Source: JAXLQL01 sp046331625
GTDB taxonomy: Bacteria > Acidobacteriota > Terriglobia > Bryobacterales > Bryobacteraceae
Direction of reading: 5' to 3'
DNA: 64,000 nucleotides
Assembly (NCBI GenBank): GCA_046331625.1
Contig: JAXLQL010000019.1
Span: 107,068 to 171,067, forward strand
Shown: positions 35,452 to 43,806 of the stretch, one piece after another
Numbering within the stretch: position 1 is the stretch's first letter
How the letters are laid out: each line of letters starts with the position of its first letter
Program-made: the position numbers and the translations under genes
Notes under the pieces: model-generated
The model's input: the letters and a program-made list of their open reading frames with translations, nothing else
What the model was told of the DNA's origin: nothing
Databases searched by the model: none

Positions 35452-37977
35452 CTACTTCAGCGCGACGTCGACGCGGCCCGAGGCGGCCTGTACGCCAGCA
35501 GCGAAATCGCTGGCCGATACTGCGGCCCCCGAGTAGCCCAGAAGCTCGTAGTAGCCCTTTACGGAACTGTTGGAGGCCAGTTCCCAGTAGCCGAGCCAGG
35601 CGGCGGTTTCACCGAGCCCCAGCGTGTAGAAGGTACGCGTGCCATTGACTTCGAGCAGCAGCTTGCGTGTGGAAGCGTTGGTCACCACGGGCGCGTAATA
35701 GGTGCGGCCATTGACGACATTGGTGGTCTCGATGGCGATCGAATCGCCAGGAGCATCGAAGCTGAACTTCCCGTTGAGCTGCGCTCCCATCTGGACGCCG
35801 GTATCGGGCATCTTGGGCAGGAGCATCTCCCAGGTGACCTCGATCGCGCCGGAGCGCTGGAGATCGAATGACGCAGCCTGCGAGCCGGCGACGGTCGCCA
35901 CCACGAGTCCGTTCGCGCGAATCGACACCGGATAGAGCAGGCGGTTGGCCACGTCAAGCCGCGTGATGCGCTGGCGCAGATCAGCGGCCCAGTAGTTGGC
36001 GGTGCGCTGGAACCATTCGTTGTTGATGCGTGACCATAGGCGAGCATAGAGTACGCGGCCATCAGTGGGAACGTTCGAGATGGTGACCGAGGTGGCCGTG
36101 CCTACCTTCTTGCGTGCAACGTCGATGTCGCCGATGGCTGAGCCGAGATCGAACATGAACTCGTCCACGCGTGCGCCCGGGTCCCACGTGAAGGTCACGG
36201 TTGCGCCTTCGAGCTTCGAGGATGCGGCGGGTGATTTGATTTGGCCAGGCGCCGGATCCGAACCGGTCCAGGCCAGGTATTGGTTGTCGACGAAGATCCA
36301 GTTGTCCTCGAGCTTGGTCCAGAGACGAGCCCAGACCGCGCGGCCGTCGGTAGGCAATCCGGTTACTTGCGCGGAGACTTCTTTTCCGAATTCGCGCGAG
36401 AAGTAGTTCGAAGCCCCGCGCGAGGAGCCGACTTCGAGCCGGAACGCGGTGGCGCCGATTCCGGGGCTCCACTGGAACTTCACGCTCGAACCGGGCAGCC
36501 GTTGGCTGGCTTGAGGATAGCCGATGAGCCCGGGCCGGAAATCGTCGAGATGGTCTTTGAGCGTGGGCAGAGCCTTGCTGAAGCGGCTGAAGCCGGCCAG
36601 GTGCACGTTCTGGCAAACCAGCAAGTCGTCTTCGTCGGGATCGCCGCTGTATTGGCGGCCGTAGCTGGTGGTGCCGACGATTTCCTTCTTGGAGTTCAGA
36701 ACCGCTGAGCCCGAAGAGCCGGGTTGGATGCGGCCACGCTTGGACGCAGCCCGGTAGAACAGGTCATTCGGAGCGTAGGCATTGTAAGGGTCAGCGCCGA
36801 TGATCGCGCCGTCGTCGGCGATGCGCTCGTAGAACGAGACGCGCTTGTAGCTGCCCCTGGGGTGATGGATCCCGGTGAATTCGCTGCCAATCGGCGGTTC
36901 GGCGGAGGTCCAGCCGAAGAAGTAGACGGGTGCGCCAGGGAGGCCGAGCAGTTCGATCAGTGAGAAGTCGCCCTTGTCGAACGCAGCGCTGACCAGGTAC
37001 TGAGCGCCGAGCACCGTCTCGAGGCGCGCCGTGGTGGAAGCGCCGGGAGTGCACGACTCGCTTTCGTAGAAGAAGTTCGCCTGCACGCTTCTTGCTTCGG
37101 TCTCATCGGCCACGCAATGGTCCGCAGTGAGGAACAGCGGACGTCCGGATCCGCTGCGGCTGGCGATCAGCGCGCCGCTGCAGGCGCCCAGGGACTGGTT
37201 ATGCACGATGAGGATGCGCGCGACGCCGGATGAGACGGTTTTCAGCTCCGGGAAACACGCCGCATCGAGATGGCAGGCCGCGACCTCGCGTGGCTGCGAG
37301 CCCGAAAACGCGAGGTCAGACATTTGGCGCTGCGCCTTGGGGAATGGCACCAGGCCGATCGCCGGGGATGATGCGATTTCGGTCGAAAAGATGTCGGCCC
37401 AAGTGTGTCCTACTTTGTCGATCCGGAACGGCACAGCGTCGAGCCGCGCGCCGCCTTCGGCGACGAACTCTACCCGTGCCACCGCGCCCTTCACTGTCGC
37501 AGCCCAAAACTCGCCTTCCTTGTAAAGGCCCGTACCCGTGAATACCTGCACGCGATCGCCATCGGCATCGAGCCAGACCTTGCCGGCGCCCACGTCGAAA
37601 TTCTGGAAGTGGACGCGCACGCCCGTGGCTCCCTCCGAGCGAAGCGCCAACCGCCAAGACCATCGTCCGTCATCGAGGCGAGTCCACTGGCCCTCGCTCA
37701 TCACCGATGGGTCGAGGTCGCGGATCTTGCCGACCGTGGCCGCGCCGAAGCGCGCGTCTTGCGTACGCTCCGATTGCGCGAGCGCTGCCATGCCGTGCTC
37801 GGGTCCGGCGGACAGCCCCGCTGCCGCGCTCGGTGGAATCGCTTGCACAGAGGCCTCCGCCGTAGCCTTGCTCACGGATGGAGTCCATAGCCTGCCGGGA
37901 GCGGAGATCTCCTCCTGGGCGAAGAGTACGGCGCCGCTGAACAGCGCAATCGATGAGAAGACACGCAGAGGACGCAT
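35452..37977 (-). CDS. Secreted trypsin-like (lysyl endopeptidase-type) serine protease with C-terminal repeats
   Basis: Encodes 841 aa with a Sec signal (MRPLRVFSSIALFSGAVLFAQ). After a propeptide-like region of about 210 residues comes a chymotrypsin-fold domain with the triad visible: LTADHCVAD (His), KGDFSLIEL (Asp) and IQPGSSGSAVLN (Ser). The domain resembles lysyl endopeptidase. Two related beta modules of about 90 residues follow, each ending in the same motif (GLPTDGRAVWARLWTKLEDNW and NVPTDGRVLYARLWSRINNEW), then a C-terminal beta domain. An inverted repeat lies upstream (38019-38034). Confidence 0.85.
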   Translation of the reverse strand: MRPLRVFSSIALFSGAVLFAQEEISAPGRLWTPSVSKATAEASVQAIPPSAAAGLSAGPEHGMAALAQSERTQDARFGAATVGKIRDLDPSVMSEGQWTRLDDGRWSWRLALRSEGATGVRVHFQNFDVGAGKVWLDADGDRVQVFTGTGLYKEGEFWAATVKGAVARVEFVAEGGARLDAVPFRIDKVGHTWADIFSTEIASSPAIGLVPFPKAQRQMSDLAFSGSQPREVAACHLDAACFPELKTVSSGVARILIVHNQSLGACSGALIASRSGSGRPLFLTADHCVADETEARSVQANFFYESESCTPGASTTARLETVLGAQYLVSAAFDKGDFSLIELLGLPGAPVYFFGWTSAEPPIGSEFTGIHHPRGSYKRVSFYERIADDGAIIGADPYNAYAPNDLFYRAASKRGRIQPGSSGSAVLNSKKEIVGTTSYGRQYSGDPDEDDLLVCQNVHLAGFSRFSKALPTLKDHLDDFRPGLIGYPQASQRLPGSSVKFQWSPGIGATAFRLEVGSSRGASNYFSREFGKEVSAQVTGLPTDGRAVWARLWTKLEDNWIFVDNQYLAWTGSDPAPGQIKSPAASSKLEGATVTFTWDPGARVDEFMFDLGSAIGDIDVARKKVGTATSVTISNVPTDGRVLYARLWSRINNEWFQRTANYWAADLRQRITRLDVANRLLYPVSIRANGLVVATVAGSQAASFDLQRSGAIEVTWEMLLPKMPDTGVQMGAQLNGKFSFDAPGDSIAIETTNVVNGRTYYAPVVTNASTRKLLLEVNGTRTFYTLGLGETAAWLGYWELASNSSVKGYYELLGYSGAAVSASDFAAGVQAASGRVDVALK

Positions 37978-38018
37978 ATCGCTATCCTCAGCTTAGGGAT
38001 CAGGCGGAGGCTGGCAAA

Positions 38019-38034
38019 TCAGGTCATCACCTGA
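38019..38034. promoter_or_regulatory. Inverted repeat upstream of the secreted protease
   Basis: TCAGGT-CATC-ACCTGA, a perfect six-base dyad in the gap between the protease start (37977) and the stop of the gene at 38074. It could be an operator for the protease. No regulator gene is adjacent, and a chance palindrome is possible. Confidence 0.3.
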
Positions 38035-38073
38035 GGACCCTGAGGAAACACTGCCTATAAAGTCAGGCGGGAT

Positions 38074-38445
38074 TCAGACGTTGGCGTAGCGGTTCTTCTC
38101 GAGCTCGGCGTGGGCGGCGGCCAAGTCTGGGGAGGTCATGGTGACGAGGGGTTTCTCCATGTCTTCGCCCGTCTCGATCATCTTCTTCAGATGATGGGCC
38201 GCCAGCTTCGAAACCCATGCGTCGTTGAGCGGATGCTTCACCTTCTCGCTCAACTCGAGTAGCTTGGGATGCGGAAGAGCAATGACCTTCTCGTCTTTGT
38301 ACTCGCCGTCATCGACGATGAACTTCACGTCGATGGCGTCGCAGTGGCGGATGGAGATCGCGGTCTGCAGCCACACGAAGGTGGCGCGCCAGTTGCGGCC
38401 AAAAGGATCCGGACCGGCCTGGAACTCTCGGAAGCTCTCGATCAT
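38074..38445 (-). CDS. Small protein of unknown function
   Basis: Encodes 123 aa, soluble, no signal peptide. Notable stretches are FREFQAGPDPFGRNWRATFVWLQTAISIRH and DVKFIVDDGEYKDEKVIALPHP. I do not recognise the family. It lies 12 bases downstream of folE and probably ends that operon. Confidence 0.65.
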   Translation of the reverse strand: MIESFREFQAGPDPFGRNWRATFVWLQTAISIRHCDAIDVKFIVDDGEYKDEKVIALPHPKLLELSEKVKHPLNDAWVSKLAAHHLKKMIETGEDMEKPLVTMTSPDLAAAHAELEKNRYANV

Positions 38446-38457
38446 GAGCTTCCTATT

Positions 38458-39033
38458 TTAGCGTCCCCGCACTAGGGAGAGGAACTCCTCCCGCGTTTCG
38501 CGGCGAGTCCGGAACGATCCGAGCATGGCGCTGGTGACGGTAGACGACTCCTGTTTCTCGACCCCGCGCATCATCATGCAGAAGTGCTGCGCCTCGCACA
38601 CCACGCCTACGCCACGTGGCTTGGTGATGTCCATGATCGCCTGGGCCACCTGACTGGTGAGCCGCTCCTGAACCTGTAGCCTTCGCGCGAACACGTCTAC
38701 AATGCGCGGGATCTTGCTCAGGCCGATGACCCGCCCCTTCGGCAAGTACGCCACGTGAATGCGGCCGAAGAACGGCAGCATGTGATGCTCGCACAGGCTG
38801 TAGAACTCGATGTCTTTGACAATCACCATCTCGTCATAGTTCACCTGGAACAGCGCGCCATTGACGATCTGCTTCACGTCAGCCTGATAGCCGCTGGTGA
38901 GGAAGCGGAGAGCCTTCTCTGACCGCTGGGGAGTCCGTTCGAGCCCATCGCGGGCCGGATCTTCACCCAACTCGCGGAGCACCCGCTCCATCATCTGTGC
39001 AATCGAACCTTCTGCCGCCTTTGCTACTTTCAC
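38458..39033 (-). CDS. folE: GTP cyclohydrolase I (FolE)
   Basis: Encodes 191 aa from a GTG at 39033 that overlaps the stop of the upstream gene by four bases (GTGA). Motifs of the family are complete: LERTPQR, FYSLCEHHMLPFFG (zinc Cys and His), HVAYLPKGRVIGLSK, and CEAQHFCMMMRG. It converts GTP to 7,8-dihydroneopterin triphosphate, the substrate for folate and for PTPS-type enzymes. Two PTPS paralogs lie directly upstream in the same operon. The longer frame to 39126 lies inside the upstream gene. Confidence 0.95.
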   Translation of the reverse strand: MKVAKAAEGSIAQMMERVLRELGEDPARDGLERTPQRSEKALRFLTSGYQADVKQIVNGALFQVNYDEMVIVKDIEFYSLCEHHMLPFFGRIHVAYLPKGRVIGLSKIPRIVDVFARRLQVQERLTSQVAQAIMDITKPRGVGVVCEAQHFCMMMRGVEKQESSTVTSAMLGSFRTRRETREEFLSLVRGR

Positions 39034-39440
39034 CGCATCTTCTCCGTCTCGAATGTGTTCCTCCGGGTCTCGTGAATCCGCACGCCCACAAGAGCCGCCC
39101 GGCCTCCCCACGCCGTGCGCAGCCAATGCTCGCAGACCAGGGCCAGATTTTCCGTGGTCGGAACCAGCGCGTGGAACTCCTCCAAGTCATTCAGATTCCG
39201 GTTGCGCAGTCGTGGCATCAGCTTTTGTTCCACTAGGCTATCCAGCGCACCGACGTTGACAAGCAAGCCGGACTCGGGATCCGGCACTCCCTCGGCGCAT
39301 ACCTGCAGCACGTAGTCATGCCCATGCCCGTAAGGGTTGTTGCACTTGCCGTAAATGCGCTGGTTCTCGTCTTCGCTGAGCGAAGCGGAGTGCAGCCGGT
39401 GCGATGCCGCGAATCGATATTGCCGGGTGAGCCGGGTCAT
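39030..39440 (-). CDS. 6-pyruvoyl tetrahydropterin synthase/QueD family protein (A)
   Basis: Encodes 136 aa. It has the PTPS fold with zinc His residues (AASHRLH, GHGHDY) and the catalytic-type Cys in YGKCNNPYGHGH, and the C-terminal Glu in HETRRN. The pattern matches PTPS sensu stricto more than QueD. Its product could be 6-pyruvoyl tetrahydropterin or a queuosine precursor. It is coupled to folE (GTGA) and to paralog B (ATGA). Confidence 0.85.
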   Translation of the reverse strand: MTRLTRQYRFAASHRLHSASLSEDENQRIYGKCNNPYGHGHDYVLQVCAEGVPDPESGLLVNVGALDSLVEQKLMPRLRNRNLNDLEEFHALVPTTENLALVCEHWLRTAWGGRAALVGVRIHETRRNTFETEKMR

Positions 39441-39841
39441 TCCGAATAGTCGACGAACAGGTCATCCGTCTCCCACAGACGGACGTTGGCGAGGCGCGCT
39501 CCGTTCGAAAACCTGGGAGCCAGACGCCGCCAGATTTCGCGGGCGATGTTCTCGGGTGTGGGCACCACGCGATCGAAAGGCGGAACCTCGTGATTCAAGA
39601 AGCGGTGGTCCATCGGGTCCACCACTTCGTGGTTGATGATGTCTTTCAGCTCTTTGAGGTCGAGCACCATGCCGGTCACCGGATCCGGATCGCCCTGGAG
39701 CGTGACTTCCAAAACGTAGTTGTGCCCATGGCCGCGCGGATTTGCCTGATCCCCGTAGACTTCGCGGTTGCGCTCAGCGCTCCAGTCCTGCCGGAAGCAC
39801 GCGTGCGATGCGGAGAATTCAGCCTTGCGCGTGATGAACAT
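39437..39841 (-). CDS. 6-pyruvoyl tetrahydropterin synthase/QueD family protein (B)
   Basis: Encodes 134 aa, first gene of the folE operon. Zinc His residues are present (SASHACF, GHGHNY). The catalytic Cys position of paralog A (GKCNNP) is Gln here (GDQANPRGHGHNY), while a different Cys appears in SHACFRQDW. It is a diverged tandem paralog, so the two proteins probably catalyse different steps or act as a mixed oligomer (inference). Confidence 0.83.
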   Translation of the reverse strand: MFITRKAEFSASHACFRQDWSAERNREVYGDQANPRGHGHNYVLEVTLQGDPDPVTGMVLDLKELKDIINHEVVDPMDHRFLNHEVPPFDRVVPTPENIAREIWRRLAPRFSNGARLANVRLWETDDLFVDYSE

Positions 39842-39909
39842 CAGTACACTAAGATTATAGATTCCGGCACTCGGCGGAAGGTCGCAAAGAAGTGCTGCGT
39901 CAAAGACTC

Positions 39910-40416
39910 ATGCGAAGCGAAAAACTTCTCCAATTCCTGATGGCCGGCGCGCTGGCGGTGCTCGGCGGCGTGCTGTGGGACGCTATGCGTGACCATGTGG
40001 TCCAGACGGGCACGGCCGCGCCTTCATTCAGCGTTACGGCCGACAGCGGCAAGTCGATCTCGCCGACGAACTTCGGCGGCAAGATCCTGGTACTGAACTT
40101 CTGGGCCACGTGGTGCCCGCCCTGCATCAAGGAGACCCCGCTGCTCGAGGCGTTCCACCGGCGTGTGAAAGATCGCGGCGTGGTGCTGTTCGGGGTGAGC
40201 GTCGACAAGAACAAGGAGAAGTACCAGAAGTTCATCAAGCGCTTCGGCGTCAGCTACGCCACGATGAACGATCCGGAACAGAAGATCAACGATATGTTCG
40301 GGACCTACCGGTATCCGGAGACCTACGTGATCGACTCCAAGGGCACGGTGATCCTCAAGAAGGTCGGCGAGCTCGACCAGGAGACGCTCGAACAGATCGA
40401 GAAGCTGGCGTCATGA
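39910..40416 (+). CDS. TlpA/ResA-like thiol-disulfide oxidoreductase
   Basis: Encodes 168 aa from the ATG at 39910 (a start 18 bases upstream is also open). An N-terminal membrane segment (LLQFLMAGALAVLGGVLW) anchors a periplasmic thioredoxin domain with FWATWCPPCIKE and the cis-Pro RYPETYVID. It probably reduces or isomerises disulfides outside the cytoplasm, for example in cytochrome c maturation. The stop overlaps the start of glcD (ATGA). Confidence 0.88.
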   Translation: MRSEKLLQFLMAGALAVLGGVLWDAMRDHVVQTGTAAPSFSVTADSGKSISPTNFGGKILVLNFWATWCPPCIKETPLLEAFHRRVKDRGVVLFGVSVDKNKEKYQKFIKRFGVSYATMNDPEQKINDMFGTYRYPETYVIDSKGTVILKKVGELDQETLEQIEKLAS

Positions 40417-41843
40417 TCCCGGCCGCGGCGAAGGCGCAATTGGTGGCGCGGTTCGGACCGAACCGCTACCTCGACAAGCCAGAGGATCTCACTCTCTACG
40501 AATACGACGGCGGCGTGGACAAGGCGCGGCCGGAGATGGTGCTGTTTCCGCGATCGACCGAAGACGTAGTGGCGATCGTGAACATCACGCGCGAGCACGC
40601 GATCCCGATCGTGGGCCGCGGCGCGGGTACGGGGTTGAGCGGCGGATCGATTCCGCGGTCGGGTGGCGTGACGGTGTCGTTCTCGCGCATGAACCGGATC
40701 CTCGAGATCGATCTCGCCAACGAGCGTATGGTGGTGGAGCCGGGCGTGGTGAATCTCGACGTGACGCTCGCCGTGCAGGGCGACAAGTACTTCTATGCGC
40801 CCGATCCCTCGAGCCAGCGCGCTTGCACGATCGGCGGAAATGTTTCCGAGAACGCGGGTGGTCCGCACACGCTGGCCTATGGCGTGACCACGAATCACGT
40901 GCTGGGTCTGGAACTGGTGCTAATGGATGGATCGGTGGTGACCACCGGGGGCATGGAAACAGATCTCCCTGGTTATGATTTGGTGGGCTTGTTCACCGGA
41001 TCCGAGGGGACGATGGCATTCGTGACCAAGGTGATCCTACGGTTGATGCGGCAGCCGGAAGCGGTGAAGACGCTGCTCGCGATCTATGACCGCGCCGTGG
41101 ATTGCGGACACACGGTCGCCGAGATCACGGCGCGCGCGATTACGCCGGTGGCGGTGGAGATGCTCGACGGCGTGATGCTGCGCATGGTGGAAGAGGCGAC
41201 GCATGCCGGGTTCCCGATGGATGCCGAAGCGGTGCTCCTGATCGAACTCGAGGGACTGACCGAGCAAGTGGAAGAGCAAGTGGAGCAGATCCGCGAGGTG
41301 TGCATGAGTTGCCGTGCGCGCGATTTCCGCGTGGCGCGGTCGGCTGAAGAGCGCGATCTGCTGTGGAAGGGGCGGAAGAACGCGTTCGGCGCGGTGGGCC
41401 GTGTGTCACCGAGTTATTACGTGCAGGATGGCGTGGTCCCGCGGACGAAGATCACGGGTGCGCTCGAGCATATCAAGAAGGTGAGCGAGAAGCACCGGCT
41501 GATCATCAGCAACATCTTTCATGCGGGCGACGGGAACCTGCACCCGATCATCTTGTTCGACGCGCGCAAGGCGGATGAGCTCGAGGCGGCGAAGCAGGCA
41601 GGTGACGAGATTCTGGAGTATTGCGTGGATGTGGGCGGGTCCATTACGGGCGAGCACGGGGTCGGGATGGAGAAGATGGAGCTAATGGAACACCAGTTCC
41701 CGCCGGATTCGCTCGAGATGATCAAGGGGTTCAAGACGCTGTTCGATCCGGAGTGCCGGTTGAATCCGGGGAAGGTGCTGCCGACGGGCCGGGGGTGTTT
41801 GGAGATCCGGCAGAAGCCGGTGACGGCGGCGACGATGCTGTGA
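40413..41843 (+). CDS. glcD: FAD-linked oxidase, glycolate oxidase subunit GlcD type
   Basis: Encodes 476 aa. The ATG overlaps the preceding stop. The FAD-binding PCMH domain shows VGRGAGTGLSGGSIP, GGNVSENAGGPHTLAYG and FTGSEGTMAFVTK; the C-terminal domain has IFHAGDGNLHPI and GGSITGEHGVG with the metal-linked His residues. It oxidises 2-hydroxyacids (glycolate or D-lactate). GlcE and GlcF partners are absent, so it may act as a single-subunit D-lactate/2-hydroxyglutarate-type enzyme. Confidence 0.88.
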   Translation: MIPAAAKAQLVARFGPNRYLDKPEDLTLYEYDGGVDKARPEMVLFPRSTEDVVAIVNITREHAIPIVGRGAGTGLSGGSIPRSGGVTVSFSRMNRILEIDLANERMVVEPGVVNLDVTLAVQGDKYFYAPDPSSQRACTIGGNVSENAGGPHTLAYGVTTNHVLGLELVLMDGSVVTTGGMETDLPGYDLVGLFTGSEGTMAFVTKVILRLMRQPEAVKTLLAIYDRAVDCGHTVAEITARAITPVAVEMLDGVMLRMVEEATHAGFPMDAEAVLLIELEGLTEQVEEQVEQIREVCMSCRARDFRVARSAEERDLLWKGRKNAFGAVGRVSPSYYVQDGVVPRTKITGALEHIKKVSEKHRLIISNIFHAGDGNLHPIILFDARKADELEAAKQAGDEILEYCVDVGGSITGEHGVGMEKMELMEHQFPPDSLEMIKGFKTLFDPECRLNPGKVLPTGRGCLEIRQKPVTAATML

Positions 41844-42034
41844 GTAGACCAAGACTTTCTCCGTTCGACGCGATTGCAATCGACACTCCCCGAAGAACCA
41901 ACGAGTTGTATCTCGAGGGCTGGTGGAGAGGCCGTCGAATTCCCGAAGAAGTGTTCGATCTGGTGAACCTCCGAACCCTTGACCTTTCGGACCGTGACTA
42001 CGAGCGCATGCGACCAGATCTGAAGCGGGACTGA
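41840..42034 (+). CDS. Truncated leucine-rich-repeat-like small protein
   Basis: Encodes 64 aa from a GTG overlapping the glcD stop (GTGA). It contains LPEEVF-like and LVNLRTLDLS segments of a leucine-rich repeat start and then stops abruptly. The last three codons and the stop lie inside a double-hairpin repeat (42022-42072), suggesting that the gene was cut short by the repeat. It may be a remnant and not functional. Confidence 0.4.
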   Translation: MSRPRLSPFDAIAIDTPRRTNELYLEGWWRGRRIPEEVFDLVNLRTLDLSDRDYERMRPDLKRD

Positions 42035-42072
42035 AAGTCCCGCGCTGTCTAAATCTAAAGCCCGCCCAACAC
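42022..42072. repeat. Double-hairpin interspersed repeat, copy e (type II)
   Basis: GAAGCGGGACTGAAAGTCCCGC has the first stem intact with a one-base larger loop. The second half (GCTGTCTAAATCTAAAGCCCG) is degenerate. It is the same class as c2 and b. Confidence 0.75.
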
Positions 42073-42153
42073 GGCGAGCGAAATTCTTCGCGGCTGGCGG
42101 CGAAACAAAAGCATAGTAGTACGCCGCCGGCGGTACTGAAGGACGGCGAGCAG

Positions 42154-42762
42154 CTACCGCACGGCAACGCGGAGCTTCTCGATGTCAGTGGCTCCGGCGG
42201 CGCTCTTTGCTGTCAGGACGAAGTCGGTGGTCTGGTCGAGCGTCAACTGGAAGCACTCGCGATCCTTGGGCTCGAGCGCCTTCACGTTGGGCGTGATCGA
42301 CACGCTCGCGGCGCCTTTCACGCCATAGCAGAGCGTGAGTCCTGCGCCTTTGGCGATTTCGGTTTGGCTCGCGGAGAAGAACTGGATCATCTGCACGGCC
42401 GCAGCAGGCGGTGCATCGCCGCGGAGTTTGGGGTCCACGGTGAGCGTGATGGACTGCGTCACTTCCTTGCCGTCGGAGCCGGTGGCGATCAGCTTGTACT
42501 CGGAGGTGGCGGCGGGGTGAACTTCGATGCAGCGCGCGAGCGACGGCTTGACGTCCTCCACGGCCGGTTCGATCCGCACGGCGCGGGCTTCCACTCCGTA
42601 GCACAGCAGCGCTTTGCCGCCTTTAGGAACGGCGGCGGGTGAAGCGTAGAACTGCGTGATCCGGGCAGGGAAAACAGGAACTTCGCGTTTTGTTTCGGGT
42701 GCGGGCTGGCTCGCGCAACCCGCAAGCAGTACCAGGGCAGCGAATGCCGAAGCGCGTTTCAC
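42154..42762 (-). CDS. Lipoprotein with two tandem beta domains
   Basis: Encodes 202 aa. The leader MKRASAFAALVLLAGCAS has a lipobox (LAGC). The body is an internal duplication of about 80 residues: ITQFYASPAAVPKGGKALLCYGVEARAVRIEP...CIEVHPAATSEYKLIATG and IQFFSASQTEIAKGAGLTLCYGVKGAASVSITP...CFQLTLDQTTDFVLTAKS. Each copy has two matched Cys, so an intradomain disulfide is possible. The domains look immunoglobulin-like. Its start overlaps the end of the upstream sialidase-like gene (ATGA). Confidence 0.75.
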   Translation of the reverse strand: MKRASAFAALVLLAGCASQPAPETKREVPVFPARITQFYASPAAVPKGGKALLCYGVEARAVRIEPAVEDVKPSLARCIEVHPAATSEYKLIATGSDGKEVTQSITLTVDPKLRGDAPPAAAVQMIQFFSASQTEIAKGAGLTLCYGVKGAASVSITPNVKALEPKDRECFQLTLDQTTDFVLTAKSAAGATDIEKLRVAVR

Positions 42763-43805
42763 TTGATCCGCACCTTGGCGAGGTAGATGCTGGTGCGCCC
42801 TTCGTGCGTCGAGTAATAGCTGACGTAGAGCAAGCCCTGATAGTTCACGAGTCCAGCGTAGCTAGTGTCGCCGCCCGAGGGCAATGCCAGGAATTCTTTC
42901 AACGTGTTGGCCGCCGGATCGAGCCAGCACAGCGAAGTCCGCGCCTTGCCGTCATAGAGCCGAACCGCGGCGACGATGCGGCCGTCGTCGAAGCGCAGCA
43001 TATGCGGACCACCGATGCGCACGCCGAGGTCCTCCCAGGTCCAACCGCGATAGGGCGGGCGGCTCCGCCCGAGCAGCGCGGTCTTCGAGCCTTCGTCGCG
43101 GCGCAGCAGGCACAGCGCCTCTTCGTTCGGCAGAAACAGGACCGAGGTCTCGTTCGGATAATCCTTGTCGATCACCGCGGGGTTGAGCAGTTGGAACTTA
43201 CGCCCATCGGTGCTCGCATAGGCGCGGAGGGTTTTTTCGGCGCCGGTGCCGTACCCGAAAGAAAGCGCACGCCCGCGATGCCATTGCACACGCCAGAGCC
43301 AGAACTCCGGGTCGCCGATGACTTCCGCTGGAGTCCATTCGCGGCCATCACCCGAGAACCAGACGAAGGTCTTGAATTTCACGTCGGATGGCGGATGCAT
43401 GGCTCCGGCGGTAGTGAGCATGAGCTTGCCATCGGGCGTTTCGGTGAGCTTGGGATCGCGGAGGTCGGCGACGGGATAGTCGAGCTTCGCGGCCGGCTGC
43501 CAGCGCTCGGCGTCACTCGAAACGAGGATGCGGATGGCGCCGTCAGGCGAGATGTGCGAGGCTCCTTCGCGGAAGGCGAGGAACCAGCGGCCACGGAAGC
43601 GAATGAGGTCGGTGAAGGCGTTGTGCGCGCCGATTTCCCAGACCTTGTCGACGCTGACGAGTTCGGCTTGGGTGTCTGTCTTTCGGATCGGCTTTGCTGG
43701 GAAAGAGACCTGAGCGGCAAGAGTGGCCGTGAGAATCCACACACAGAGCAGGGCGGGACTGAAGTCCCGCGCAGACTGAAGTCTGCCCCACACGTACGCG
43801 GTCAT
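42759..43805 (-). CDS. Exported sialidase-like (BNR/beta-propeller) protein
   Basis: About 348 aa from the ATG at 43805, which has GAGGA a few bases upstream next to the stop of the AIM24 gene. A GTG at 43742 (VWILTATLAAQVSFP, a signal peptide) is the alternative. Between them lies repeat f, translated as GRLQSARDFSP, so the true start is uncertain. The body shows BNR-type repeats (VSSDAERWQP, FSGDGREWTPAE, ASTDGRKFQL) and GGPHMLRFDDGRIVAAVR. It resembles exo-sialidases or sugar-binding propellers, but catalytic residues were not traced. Confidence 0.7.
   Translation of the reverse strand: MTAYVWGRLQSARDFSPALLCVWILTATLAAQVSFPAKPIRKTDTQAELVSVDKVWEIGAHNAFTDLIRFRGRWFLAFREGASHISPDGAIRILVSSDAERWQPAAKLDYPVADLRDPKLTETPDGKLMLTTAGAMHPPSDVKFKTFVWFSGDGREWTPAEVIGDPEFWLWRVQWHRGRALSFGYGTGAEKTLRAYASTDGRKFQLLNPAVIDKDYPNETSVLFLPNEEALCLLRRDEGSKTALLGRSRPPYRGWTWEDLGVRIGGPHMLRFDDGRIVAAVRLYDGKARTSLCWLDPAANTLKEFLALPSGGDTSYAGLVNYQGLLYVSYYSTHEGRTSIYLAKVRIK
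43751..43792. repeat. Double-hairpin interspersed repeat, copy f (type I)
   Basis: Both stems perfect (GCGGGAC-TGAA-GTCCCGC and GCAGAC-TGAA-GTCTGC). It lies just inside or just upstream of the sialidase-like gene's start, and in the long reading frame adds an artificial N-terminal peptide. Confidence 0.85.
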
Positions 43806-43806
43806 C

